NCBI RefSeq assembly: GCF_000350485.1
Contig: NZ_AORV01000049.1
Span: forward strand, 1-64,000
DNA length: 64,000 nt
Direction: 5' to 3'
Source: Ruminiclostridium cellobioparum subsp. termitidis CT1112
Lineage (GTDB): Bacteria > Bacillota > Clostridia > Acetivibrionales > DSM-1351
Positions 35,362-43,567 of this stretch are shown piece after piece (position 1 is the first letter of the stretch; each line of letters begins with the position of its first letter). Under the pieces are notes generated by a model, which was not told where the DNA came from, ran no database searches, and saw only the letters and a list, made by a program, of their open reading frames with translations. The translations under genes and the position numbers were made by a program.

Positions 35362-37119
35362 TTAACCATTCAGGTCAAATGGCTGTCTTACGGTGACTGT
35401 GGTGCCGTTTTCGTAAGAACTTGAAAATTTTATTCCGTATTCATTTCCAAAATAAAGCTTTATTCTGTCGTTAACATTTTTAATGCCAAAGCCCCTGTTG
35501 TTCTTTTCAACCTTTTCCAAAAGTTTGGTAAGCTCTTCTTCATCGGCCCCTGCGCCGTCATCCTGAATAATATAAACGACATCATTTCCTTCTCTCAAAA
35601 CGCTTACCGAAATTGTACCCTGACTTCCTTTTTTCTCAATTCCATGATATATTGCATTTTCAACCAGGGGCTGTAAAACCAGCTTAACCACCTTACAGCC
35701 CAGAACTTCGTCGGATACGTTTATTTTAAACCTGATAAGCTCCTCAAAACGTTTTTCCTGAATGGTTATATAATTATCCAGGTGGTCAATCTCATGTCTT
35801 ACGGTGGTAAATTCGTTGCCGCTGTTCAGACTCAGACGGAACAGCCTTGACAGGGCCTGAATCAGATATGAGCTTTCAACGGCGTTTTCCATCCTGCACA
35901 TCCAGTAAATGGTGTCCAGCGTGTTATAAAGGAAGTGAGGATTTATTTGTGCCTGCAAGGCTTTCAGTTCAGCTTCCTTTTGTTTGATTTGAACCGTATA
36001 AACTTCATTTATAAGCTCATTCAGCTTTTTAGACATTTTATTGAAACTTTTGCCTAAAAGCGAGATCTCATCATTTCCCTTCACATTGATGCTGACATTA
36101 AAATTTTCGTTTTCAATATATTTCATATACCTTCTAATCTGTTTTAAAGGACTTAAAACCTTAAGTGAAAAGAATAAAATAAGCAGCAGGCAAAGAGCCA
36201 GACTTATCAGGACTCCGTAAACAGTTATGCTCCTGATTATCTTTGTATCATCGGATAACTGATCCAGAGGCACGAGGTTTATCAGCTTCCAGCCTGGCCG
36301 GGACAGATTTATATAGGTTACAAGAAAGTTATGCTTATCGATCACGGAGTTAAAATACCCGCTTTGAGCAGAATACATTTTGGGGTTGTTGTATTTGGTG
36401 TCCAGTTTGGTACCCAGCTTTTGTTTATCCATTGCCGATATTATTGTTTCATTTTCATCTATGATAAAGTAATCGCCTTTTGTTCCCAGCATTTTACTTT
36501 GATATATTTTTGATATTTCCTCCTCGGAGATGTTAAGCTTTATAATGGCGAGGTTTGAGGAAAGATCGTCCAGGTCCTTGAGCAATCTCAGCAGGGAAAT
36601 AACGGCTGTCCTTGAATTGTCATAGTTTTTAACCATATCTGAAATAAGCATGCTTTCACCGCGCAGCGCATACAACTGGCCTTCCTGTTTGCCGGTTATG
36701 GTATTCTCAGCACTTGCAGAGTCAAAAACCAGGCCGTTAAAGCCTTTAACGTATATGGAATATATATTTGATTTAAATACTATAAAATTATTTACCGAGT
36801 TCTGAGCTGATAATAATTTATTTTCTGAGTTCAGTACCTCGTTTTCAGGCAGCTTGAGATAGCCCATAAACTCTTTGTTTTGCCATAGATATACCGAGGA
36901 ATTCTGTAAATCGGTAAAAACAAAATTTATATTGTTTGCTATCTGCTTAACCGTATTAAAATTTGACTGGCTGACCCGTTCTTTTATAATTGAGGTTGAT
37001 TTTATGTACGATAATCCCCCCACAATCAACAGCGGTATTATTACAATGAATACGGATATTGTCATAAATTTGTACTGAAGGCTGAAGAAATGCTTATTAG
37101 GAATACTCGTCACCCCCAC
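35362..37119 (-). CDS. YesM-type sensor histidine kinase
   Basis: A 585-residue membrane kinase. It has helix 1 at about residues 17-38, an extracellular Cache-like domain, helix 2 near 300-325 and HAMP. The phospho-acceptor is H395 in QINPHFLYNTLD, followed by an ATPase domain with LVENAIYH. It is the partner of the YesN-type regulator. The start is uncertain: GTG codons at 37119 and 37113 are close to GGTGGGG. It diverges from the importer operon across a 252-base gap holding a 70-bp repeat. Confidence 0.92.
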   Translation of the reverse strand: MGVTSIPNKHFFSLQYKFMTISVFIVIIPLLIVGGLSYIKSTSIIKERVSQSNFNTVKQIANNINFVFTDLQNSSVYLWQNKEFMGYLKLPENEVLNSENKLLSAQNSVNNFIVFKSNIYSIYVKGFNGLVFDSASAENTITGKQEGQLYALRGESMLISDMVKNYDNSRTAVISLLRLLKDLDDLSSNLAIIKLNISEEEISKIYQSKMLGTKGDYFIIDENETIISAMDKQKLGTKLDTKYNNPKMYSAQSGYFNSVIDKHNFLVTYINLSRPGWKLINLVPLDQLSDDTKIIRSITVYGVLISLALCLLLILFFSLKVLSPLKQIRRYMKYIENENFNVSINVKGNDEISLLGKSFNKMSKKLNELINEVYTVQIKQKEAELKALQAQINPHFLYNTLDTIYWMCRMENAVESSYLIQALSRLFRLSLNSGNEFTTVRHEIDHLDNYITIQEKRFEELIRFKINVSDEVLGCKVVKLVLQPLVENAIYHGIEKKGSQGTISVSVLREGNDVVYIIQDDGAGADEEELTKLLEKVEKNNRGFGIKNVNDRIKLYFGNEYGIKFSSSYENGTTVTVRQPFDLNG

Positions 37120-37255
37120 CGGTTTATATAATGATTATAGTACATCACATGCAAGTTAAAAAGGTCTTGTGTGAAAGGTGTATAAAATCGCTGACATTTT
37201 TATAGAATTATCTACTTTTATTAATTTTTTGCGGAGGTTAAAATACTGTCATAAG

Positions 37256-37325
37256 AAGTCAATTACTTATCAGCTGAAAGCTAGCTTTCGCCTGGAAGGC
37301 GAAGGCTTTGAACCGTAATTGACTT
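37256..37325. repeat. 70-bp stem-bounded repeat, copy 2
   Basis: The same 11-bp ends as at 5541-5611, AAGTCAATTAC and GTAATTGACTT, enclose 48 bases. The interior contains a strong 10-bp hairpin (GCTTTCGCCT/AGGCGAAGGC). Interior sequence is not shared with copy 1. It lies in the leader of the binding-protein gene. Confidence 0.75.
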
Positions 37326-37371
37326 TGGCCGGCCGGGATTCCTTATATTTCAAAAACAGGAGGAAATTTTA

Positions 37372-38748
37372 ATGAAAAGATTATTACTTAAGGGTACTTG
37401 CACCGCAGTGGTATTGTCGGTTGCAATGTCGGTACTTGCAGGCTGCGGCAGTGGGCAGAACGCAGCTGAACAATCTGCTGCGGCACAGAGTACGGCAGCT
37501 TTGGAAACACCTGCCCCCGGATCAAAGTCCGAACCGGTAAAAATATCTTTTATGGATCTTTGGGCCAAGGATAAGGCAGAAAATATATCTACCTCGGTAA
37601 GGGAAGCGCTGGCAGATTTTCAGAAAAACAATGCGGATATAATCGTTGAGGAAGAAGCTATAGGTGATCAGACTGCCTATTATACAAAAATAAAAACCCT
37701 TGCAGCTTCAAATGAGCTTCCCGACATATTTATCTGCAAAGGTTCAGAACTGGCAATGTTCGCCAAAAATCAGGCAGTTGCACCCCTGGATGAAATACTG
37801 GATGCGGATGCGGCCTGGAAGGAAGGTTATGTAACCTCTGCATTTGATGATTTGACCAGTGACGGAAAAATCTATGCGGTACCTTATTCCATGCTCAGTA
37901 CACATGTTATTTACTACAATAAGAAAATTCTGGCTGATGCAGGGGTGCAGGCATTTCCTGAAACTTGGGCCGATTTCAAAACAATGATAGATAAGATCAA
38001 AGCAAAGGGGATAGTGCCCATAGCCCTTGGAAATAAAGAGCAGTGGGTTGCCGAATCCTGTATACTCAGCACGCTTGGTGACAGATTCACCGGGCCTGAC
38101 TGGTTTAACGGCATAAAGGACAACAAGGGAGCGAAGTTCACAGATCCGGATTTTATCAAATCCCTGGCGGCACTGCAGGAACTCGGTAAGGCCGGCGCTT
38201 TCAACAAGGATATGAACAGTATAAACAATGATCAGCAGAAAACCCTTTATTTCAACGGCAAGGCAGCCATGTTTATGGAGGGAAGCTGGGCAATAGGTGC
38301 GGTTATGGCCGGACCGGAAGAAATTGCCGGCAATACTGAAGTGGCCGTATTGCCTTCGGTGGACGGAGGAAAAGGTGATCCAAAATCCATGTCAGGCGGT
38401 GCAGGCTCAGGTTTTGCTTCGGGAGTCAAGGGATTTGGAAGCAAAAAAGAGGCTGTTGCAAAGGTACTTAAGGCCATAAGCGGTCCCGAATATGCAAAAA
38501 GCATAGCTGAAAAGGGTGAACCAACAGCCTATAAGGTTTCGGATTACGACAAAAGCAAAGTATCTCCTCTGGCCGTAAAATATGCTGAGATGGCTTCCAA
38601 ACTGAAATTCACTCCCATATATGACTCCTACCTCAATCCGGCTGTTGTCAGCAAAATGAATGCCGGCCTGCAGGAACTACTTATCAGTACCATAACACCT
38701 GAAGAGCTTGCAAAGAGAATTCAGGCCGAATATGAAAAAGTAAAATAA
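37372..38748 (+). CDS. CUT1 sugar-binding lipoprotein
   Basis: Solute-binding protein of 458 residues with lipobox LAGC. Sequence such as LPDIFICKGSELAMFAKNQAVAPLDEIL and GKAAMFMEGSWAIG is typical of family 1 binding proteins (MsmE/cellobiose type). AGGAGG lies upstream of the ATG. It is separated from the permease genes by a hairpin, a common way to make more binding protein than permease. GH130 at the end of the operon suggests a beta-mannoside ligand. Confidence 0.93.
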   Translation: MKRLLLKGTCTAVVLSVAMSVLAGCGSGQNAAEQSAAAQSTAALETPAPGSKSEPVKISFMDLWAKDKAENISTSVREALADFQKNNADIIVEEEAIGDQTAYYTKIKTLAASNELPDIFICKGSELAMFAKNQAVAPLDEILDADAAWKEGYVTSAFDDLTSDGKIYAVPYSMLSTHVIYYNKKILADAGVQAFPETWADFKTMIDKIKAKGIVPIALGNKEQWVAESCILSTLGDRFTGPDWFNGIKDNKGAKFTDPDFIKSLAALQELGKAGAFNKDMNSINNDQQKTLYFNGKAAMFMEGSWAIGAVMAGPEEIAGNTEVAVLPSVDGGKGDPKSMSGGAGSGFASGVKGFGSKKEAVAKVLKAISGPEYAKSIAEKGEPTAYKVSDYDKSKVSPLAVKYAEMASKLKFTPIYDSYLNPAVVSKMNAGLQELLISTITPEELAKRIQAEYEKVK

Positions 38749-38765
38749 AAAAGTAAAATAATATG

Positions 38766-38805
38766 AAAATTTTCCGGAAATCGCATTGGTTTCCGGAAAA
38801 TTTTT
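38766..38805 (+). terminator. Leaky terminator/stabilising hairpin after the binding-protein gene
   Basis: A perfect 15-bp stem of AAAATTTTCCGGAAA type around a nine-base loop with a T run at its descending end. Being inside the operon, it probably attenuates permease expression. Confidence 0.8.
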
Positions 38806-38818
38806 AAGGAGACATCAT

Positions 38819-39706
38819 ATGAATCATGCTAATTCACTAAAAATAAAAAATTCAACTCTTTTAAGTCTCCTGGCACCGGGTCTGGCAATCTATTTATTTG
38901 TCATAATAGTTCCTTTATTTACCGCGCTGGGATACAGCCTCACAAACTGGATGGGAGGCCTGGATAAAACTTTTATCGGACTTGAAAATTATGCGGCGCT
39001 TGTGAAGGATGAAATATTTTGGAGTTCTCTGCGTAACAACCTGCTGATTGTTCTTCTCACGGTTATTATACAAATGGGACTTGCTTTTTTACTCACGGTA
39101 TTATTCATGTCGAAGGCAATGAAACTGAAGGAGGTACACAGGACAGTAATTTTCCTCCCAGTGGTTTTGTCGGCGGTTGTTGTAGGTTTCATCTGGCAGA
39201 TGATCTACAGTAATGATTACGGCTTGCTGAATGCAATATTGAAAAGCCTGGGTCTGGAAAATTTGATTTCTCCCTGGCTGGATGACCCCGACCAGGTTAT
39301 ATTTTCGGTGACGGTACCGCTGATCTGGCAATATCTAGGTGTGCCTTTAATTATATTCATGTCGGCTGTACAGGGAATTCCCAAGGATATATATGAGGTC
39401 TGCGAGCTGGACGGCGTGGGTGGCATAAAAAAAGCCGTGTTCATAACCTTCCCGCTGATATATGACACCATCAAGGTCGCCATAATGCTGAGCATATCCT
39501 CCAATATGCTGGTATTCAGCCATATCTACGTAATGACCGGAGGCGGTCCGGGAACCAGCTCCATGGTATTGGCGCAGTATGCATACAACACCTCTTTTAA
39601 CAGCATGCAGCTGGGTTACGGCAGTTCTATTGCCATAGGAATATTCATAATAAGTTTCGGAATAATCATCATATTTAAAAAGCTGGCGGAGGTGAAGCAG
39701 GAATGA
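38819..39706 (+). CDS. CUT1 sugar ABC permease (MalF/UgpA type)
   Basis: A 295-residue six-helix permease with the EAA-like loop YEVCELDGVGGIKKAVFITFPLI. AAGGAG at 38806-38811 supports ATG 38819 over the upstream in-frame start at 38786. Its last four bases overlap the next permease gene (ATGA). Confidence 0.92.
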   Translation: MNHANSLKIKNSTLLSLLAPGLAIYLFVIIVPLFTALGYSLTNWMGGLDKTFIGLENYAALVKDEIFWSSLRNNLLIVLLTVIIQMGLAFLLTVLFMSKAMKLKEVHRTVIFLPVVLSAVVVGFIWQMIYSNDYGLLNAILKSLGLENLISPWLDDPDQVIFSVTVPLIWQYLGVPLIIFMSAVQGIPKDIYEVCELDGVGGIKKAVFITFPLIYDTIKVAIMLSISSNMLVFSHIYVMTGGGPGTSSMVLAQYAYNTSFNSMQLGYGSSIAIGIFIISFGIIIIFKKLAEVKQE

Positions 39707-40536
39707 AATCCATACTGAGTAAAATCGGGAAATATGTATTTAATATTATAATGATCATGTTTTCTATTACATGTATTTTCCCTGTGATTTGGATATTATA
39801 TTCTTCACTGAAAACAAAAGATGAATTTATGCTTGATATTATCTCATTACCTGCCCGCCCCCGGCTTGATAATTACTATCATGCCTTTGTGGAAGGAAAA
39901 ATGTACACCTATTTTATCAGCAGCATATTTAACAGCTTTACTACGGTTTTCCTCGTAATACTGATAGCTTTTTGCATAGGTTATGTTTTATCCAGATACA
40001 GGTTCAAAGGCAGAAATTTTATATATACCTTATTTATAGCAGGAATGCTGATACCGGTGTATGCGCTGATTGTTCCGCTTTTTGTGCAATTCAAGGTTTT
40101 AGGGCTTTATGACAGATTTTTTACTCTTGTAATCCCGTATATTGCCATCAGGCTGCCGCTGGCCATATTTCTTTTTGAGAGCTTTATAAAAACCGTTCCC
40201 GTCGAGCTTGACGAGGCGGCATATATGGATGGAGCCTCAACCTTCTTTACCATGTCAAGAATTATACTTCCGGTATGCAAGCCTGTATTGTCCACAATTC
40301 TGATTCTGGCTTTTCTGGATACCTGGAATGAATTCCCGTTTGCTCTGGTACTGGTAACAAAAGAAATATACAGAACCATTCCTGTCGGTCTCACTAACTT
40401 CTACGGACAATATACCACCGATTACACCACATTGATGGCCGCTATGGTCCTGTCAATTCTGCCGGTAATTATTGTTTACCTGCTGTTCAATAAGAAGATT
40501 ATTCAGGGTATGACCGCCGGTGCAGTTAAAGGGTAA
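39703..40536 (+). CDS. CUT1 sugar ABC permease (MalG/UgpE type)
   Basis: A 277-residue six-helix permease with EAA loop DEAAYMDGASTFFTMSRIILPVCKP and C-terminus GMTAGAVKG, typical of MalG-like subunits. Overlap of four bases couples it to the preceding permease. No ATPase gene follows; GH130 does. Confidence 0.93.
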   Translation: MKSILSKIGKYVFNIIMIMFSITCIFPVIWILYSSLKTKDEFMLDIISLPARPRLDNYYHAFVEGKMYTYFISSIFNSFTTVFLVILIAFCIGYVLSRYRFKGRNFIYTLFIAGMLIPVYALIVPLFVQFKVLGLYDRFFTLVIPYIAIRLPLAIFLFESFIKTVPVELDEAAYMDGASTFFTMSRIILPVCKPVLSTILILAFLDTWNEFPFALVLVTKEIYRTIPVGLTNFYGQYTTDYTTLMAAMVLSILPVIIVYLLFNKKIIQGMTAGAVKG

Positions 40537-40565
40537 TTCAAAAATTAAACAATGGAGGATGGAAC

Positions 40566-41579
40566 ATGTTAAAAATAACAAGATGTAAGGCCAATCCAAT
40601 AGTGTCCCCAGGAATTTATGACTGGCGAAGGGCAGCGGTATTCAATCCCGGAGTGGTTTTTCACAATAATAAATTTTATATGTATGAAAGAGCGGCAGGG
40701 TCACTAAAGCCTTTTCAAACCTGTATTGGCCTGCTGGAAAGCGGTGACGGCATAAATTTTTCTCCTGTTTCGGATAAACCGGTATTTACTGCCGGAATGC
40801 TGGGTTTTAAAGGAGGGAGTGTGGAGGATGCCAGAGTGGTAAAAATAGAAGGTGTATTTTATATGTGTTATGCCCTTCAGCCTTATGAGTTTGACTGCTG
40901 GCCAACAGGCAGGGGAGTGCCCGATTACTTTACCGGCAATTACCCCGGCTGGAAGGAAGGCAATACTGAGCCAATGCTCACAAGATCCGGAATAGCCGTA
41001 TCGGAAGACGGTGTCAATTTTAAACAATTGTGCTATACCACCCCCGCGGAAATTGACGACAGGGACAACGCTCTGTTCCCTGAGAAAATAGGCGGCAGGT
41101 TTGCTCTCCTGAGAAGACCCATGCAATATGTGGGCAAAGAGTATGGTACTGACATACCCGGAATATGGATATCCTATTCGGATGACTTGCAGAAATGGTC
41201 TGAGCCTGAGCTGATCGCTGTGGCCGAAAACTTTGGGTGGGAGGGTACCAAAATAGGTGCTGCAGCAACGCCGGTAAAAACGGAAAAAGGCTGGCTGGTT
41301 CTTTATCATGGTGTCGATGCAAACTCGATTTACCGTGTAGGGGCGATGCTGCTTGAGCTCGAAAATCCCGGAAAGGTTATTGCAAGATCGGCAGAACCCA
41401 TAATGGAACCGCAGGAGTATTATGAAAAATACGGTCTTGTAATCCCAAATACGGTATTTCCCACAGCCAATATTGTTAAGGACGGATTACTGTACATATA
41501 TTACGGATGCTGCGATACCTGTATCTCACTGGCTACTGTTCCGTTAGGTGAATTACTGGATCATTTATTAAAATTATGA
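40566..41579 (+). CDS. GH130 family protein (beta-mannoside phosphorylase type)
   Basis: A five-bladed propeller enzyme of 337 residues. Family features are NPGVVFHNNKFYMYERA, the GG-SVEDARVV segment with its catalytic-region Asp, DDRDNALFPEKIGGRFALLRRP and YHGVD. GH130 enzymes phosphorolyse or hydrolyse beta-1,2- or beta-1,4-linked mannosides. No signal peptide is present, so it acts on sugar imported by the transporter encoded just upstream. Which linkage is cleaved cannot be decided here. Confidence 0.88.
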   Translation: MLKITRCKANPIVSPGIYDWRRAAVFNPGVVFHNNKFYMYERAAGSLKPFQTCIGLLESGDGINFSPVSDKPVFTAGMLGFKGGSVEDARVVKIEGVFYMCYALQPYEFDCWPTGRGVPDYFTGNYPGWKEGNTEPMLTRSGIAVSEDGVNFKQLCYTTPAEIDDRDNALFPEKIGGRFALLRRPMQYVGKEYGTDIPGIWISYSDDLQKWSEPELIAVAENFGWEGTKIGAAATPVKTEKGWLVLYHGVDANSIYRVGAMLLELENPGKVIARSAEPIMEPQEYYEKYGLVIPNTVFPTANIVKDGLLYIYYGCCDTCISLATVPLGELLDHLLKL

Positions 41580-41655
41580 TTTGCATAGGGATAATTTCCT
41601 GAATCCAGGATATCCTCAGGATGCAACAGGTTTATTCTGCGGGATTGCAGCAGGT

Positions 41656-41686
41656 AAAAACAGATGGCTCAGGCCGTCTGTTTTTG
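41656..41686 (+). terminator. Terminator of the GH130 operon
   Basis: AACAGATGG pairs with CCGTCTGTT (with G-U pairing), six-base loop, with A and T runs on either side. Confidence 0.85.
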
Positions 41687-41868
41687 TGTCTTTACGCAAG
41701 TACATTTTGATAATAGCTCTTGAAAACGAATTAAAAACCGGCATTTACACATAATAAAAAATAAATTTACAACTTTTTTGCATGGATTTAACAAATCTCA
41801 AGAAATATCGAGAAAAATTAAGATTCCTGGGTTATAATTATGTTTAAACAGAATATTTTTGATTTTTA

Positions 41869-41897
41869 TTGATTTTTTCAGATATTTTTTGTATAAT
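41869..41897 (+). promoter_or_regulatory. Putative promoter of the carboxynorspermidine operon
   Basis: TTGATT (41869-41874), a 17-base spacer and TATAAT (41892-41897). It would give a leader of about 350 bases, which explains most of the 673-base gap. That leader holds a GC-rich structured stretch (about 41910-41985), two leader modules, a short ORF and two further hairpins. Confidence 0.55.
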
Positions 41898-41985
41898 CAC
41901 GCTTGTATTATTGACCGGCGGCAAGCCGGACGGCTTTTTACACCGCTGTATGTAAATGGTGCGGAGTCCGGCTGTTACAAGCCAA

Positions 41986-42061
41986 CTGGAACAAATTCCA
42001 TCAATATTTTGCGGCCGCTATGTCGGCTCAAAGCCATAGAATGGCTTAGGAGGTTTGCTTG
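41986..42061 (+). promoter_or_regulatory. Start-codon leader module, copy C1 (long form)
   Basis: It starts near GGAACAAATTCCAT, continues with TATTTTGCGG, hairpin 1 (GCCG/CGGC) and a perfect hairpin 2 (AAGCCAT/ATGGCTT), then AGGAGGTTTGCTTG. It ends at a TTG codon opening a 16-codon ORF rather than a full gene. Confidence 0.75.
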
Positions 42062-42097
42062 AAAGACTTCACTTGCGTTCGTCTTCCAAGCAAACCT
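42051..42097 (+). other. 17-bp inverted repeat over the short leader ORF
   Basis: 42051-42067 pairs with 42081-42097 with one mismatch across a 13-base loop. It covers part of the AGGAGG, the TTG codon and the ORF start, so its formation would block ribosome entry. A second hairpin, CAAAGTATT/AATACTTTG, follows near 42124-42144. Confidence 0.7.
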
Positions 42098-42109
42098 GTG
42101 AATTTATAG
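42059..42109 (+). CDS. Possible 16-residue leader peptide
   Basis: TTG at 42059, five bases after AGGAGG, opens MKDFTCVRLPSKPVNL and stops at 42107-42109. The perfect ribosome site suggests translation, but there is no protein-level evidence and the ORF is short. It lies in the leader of a polyamine gene and may be a regulatory upstream ORF. Confidence 0.35.
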   Translation: MKDFTCVRLPSKPVNL

Positions 42110-42152
42110 CCGTGCGAAATATTCAAAGTATTTACCAATACTTTGAAAGCGC

Positions 42153-42255
42153 ACATGGCCAATTAACCTCCTTTATTCGCCACATTGCGGATGAGGAGTG
42201 AACAAATTTCATTATTATTTTGTGGCCACAAATGTGGCTCATGGAGGTTAATATG
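42153..42255 (+). promoter_or_regulatory. Start-codon leader module, copy C2 (short form with anti-SD)
   Basis: Reads ACATGGCC, ATTAACCTCC, TTCGCC…GCGG, GAGGAGTGAACAAATTTC, ATTATTATTTTGTGG, perfect hairpin 1 GCCACA/TGTGGC, then CTCATGGAGGTTAATATG. ATTAACCTCC (42162-42171) is exactly complementary to GGAGGTTAAT (42243-42252). Confidence 0.8.
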
Positions 42256-43452
42256 GGAAAAGCTTTAATTATTGGTGCCGGCGGCGTTGCAAGTGTTGTA
42301 ATCCATAAATGCTGCCAGAACCCCGATGTATTCGAAGAAATATGCATAGCCAGCAGAACAGTTGAAAAGTGTGAGGCCATAAAAGCAAAACTGGATGGAG
42401 GAAAAACCAGAATCCAGACTGCCCGGGTTGACGCAGACAACACCGAAATGGTTATTGAACTTATAAATAAATTTAAGCCGGACATAGTTATAAACGTAGC
42501 GCTTCCGTATCAGGACCTCACTATTATGGATGCATGTCTTGCCACAGGGGTACACTATCTGGACACTGCAAACTATGAGCCGCCCGAAATACCGAAGTTC
42601 GAATATAAATGGCAGTGGGCCTACAGGGAAAGATTTGAAAAGGCAGGTGTCACGGCTCTGTTGGGCAGCGGCTTTGACCCCGGTGTAACAAGTGTTTTTT
42701 GCGCTTACGCTCAGAAGCACTATTTTGACGAAATACATTATATTGATATAGTTGACGCCAATGCAGGCGATCACGGCTACCACTTTGCTACAAACTTCAA
42801 CCCTGAAATCAATATACGTGAAATAACAGCACCTGGCAGCTACTGGGAAAACGGAGAATGGGTGGAGACAGAACCTCTGGAGCTCAAAAAAGTGTATGAT
42901 CTGCCCGAGATAGGACCCAAGGACATATACCTGCTGCACCATGAGGAAATAGAATCCCTGGCCCTAAATATCAAAGGCGTAAAGAGAATAAGATTCTGGA
43001 TGACTTTTTCGGAAAAATACCTCACCCACTTGAGAGTGCTTGAAAATGTGGGTATGACTTCAATAGAGCCGATAGAATTCGAAGGCAAAAAAATTATTCC
43101 GCTTCAGTTCTTAAAGGCCGTATTACCCGATCCTGCTTCACTTGGACCCAGAACAAAGGGCAAGACCAACATTGGCTGCATCATCCAGGGTATAAAGGAC
43201 GGAAAACCCAGAACATATTATGTCTACAATGTATGCGTCCATGAGGAATGCTACGCCGAGGTAGGCTCCCAGGCCATATCCTATACAACAGGGGTTCCTG
43301 CCATGATAGGTGCCATGATGATATTGAAGGGAATCTGGAAGAAACCGGGAGTATACAATGTGGAAGAGTTCGATCCCGATCCGTTTATGGATGCCCTGAA
43401 CAAATACGGGCTTCCCTGGAAAGAGGATTTTTCTCCCAGGCTTCTTGATTAA
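42253..43452 (+). CDS. Carboxynorspermidine dehydrogenase (saccharopine dehydrogenase family)
   Basis: A 399-residue NAD(P)H-dependent enzyme. It condenses aspartate semialdehyde with a diamine to give carboxynorspermidine or carboxyspermidine, the alternative bacterial spermidine route. It has an N-terminal Rossmann motif GAGGVASV (residues 8-15) and the saccharopine dehydrogenase-like LLGSGFDPGVTSVFCAYA. The frame runs back to a TTG at 42220, but that part is the leader module; GGAGG 42243-42247 and ATG 42253 set the start. The next gene encodes the matching decarboxylase, which supports the assignment. Confidence 0.9.
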   Translation: MGKALIIGAGGVASVVIHKCCQNPDVFEEICIASRTVEKCEAIKAKLDGGKTRIQTARVDADNTEMVIELINKFKPDIVINVALPYQDLTIMDACLATGVHYLDTANYEPPEIPKFEYKWQWAYRERFEKAGVTALLGSGFDPGVTSVFCAYAQKHYFDEIHYIDIVDANAGDHGYHFATNFNPEINIREITAPGSYWENGEWVETEPLELKKVYDLPEIGPKDIYLLHHEEIESLALNIKGVKRIRFWMTFSEKYLTHLRVLENVGMTSIEPIEFEGKKIIPLQFLKAVLPDPASLGPRTKGKTNIGCIIQGIKDGKPRTYYVYNVCVHEECYAEVGSQAISYTTGVPAMIGAMMILKGIWKKPGVYNVEEFDPDPFMDALNKYGLPWKEDFSPRLLD

Positions 43453-43567
43453 TTTCTGATTGTGTTCTGATTGATACGAAATTGAACATACGCCGCTGTT
43501 CACATTGCTTGATGCAGGTATGCAGGTGGACAGCGGCGTATAATATATATCCTCATATGGAAAGGCC

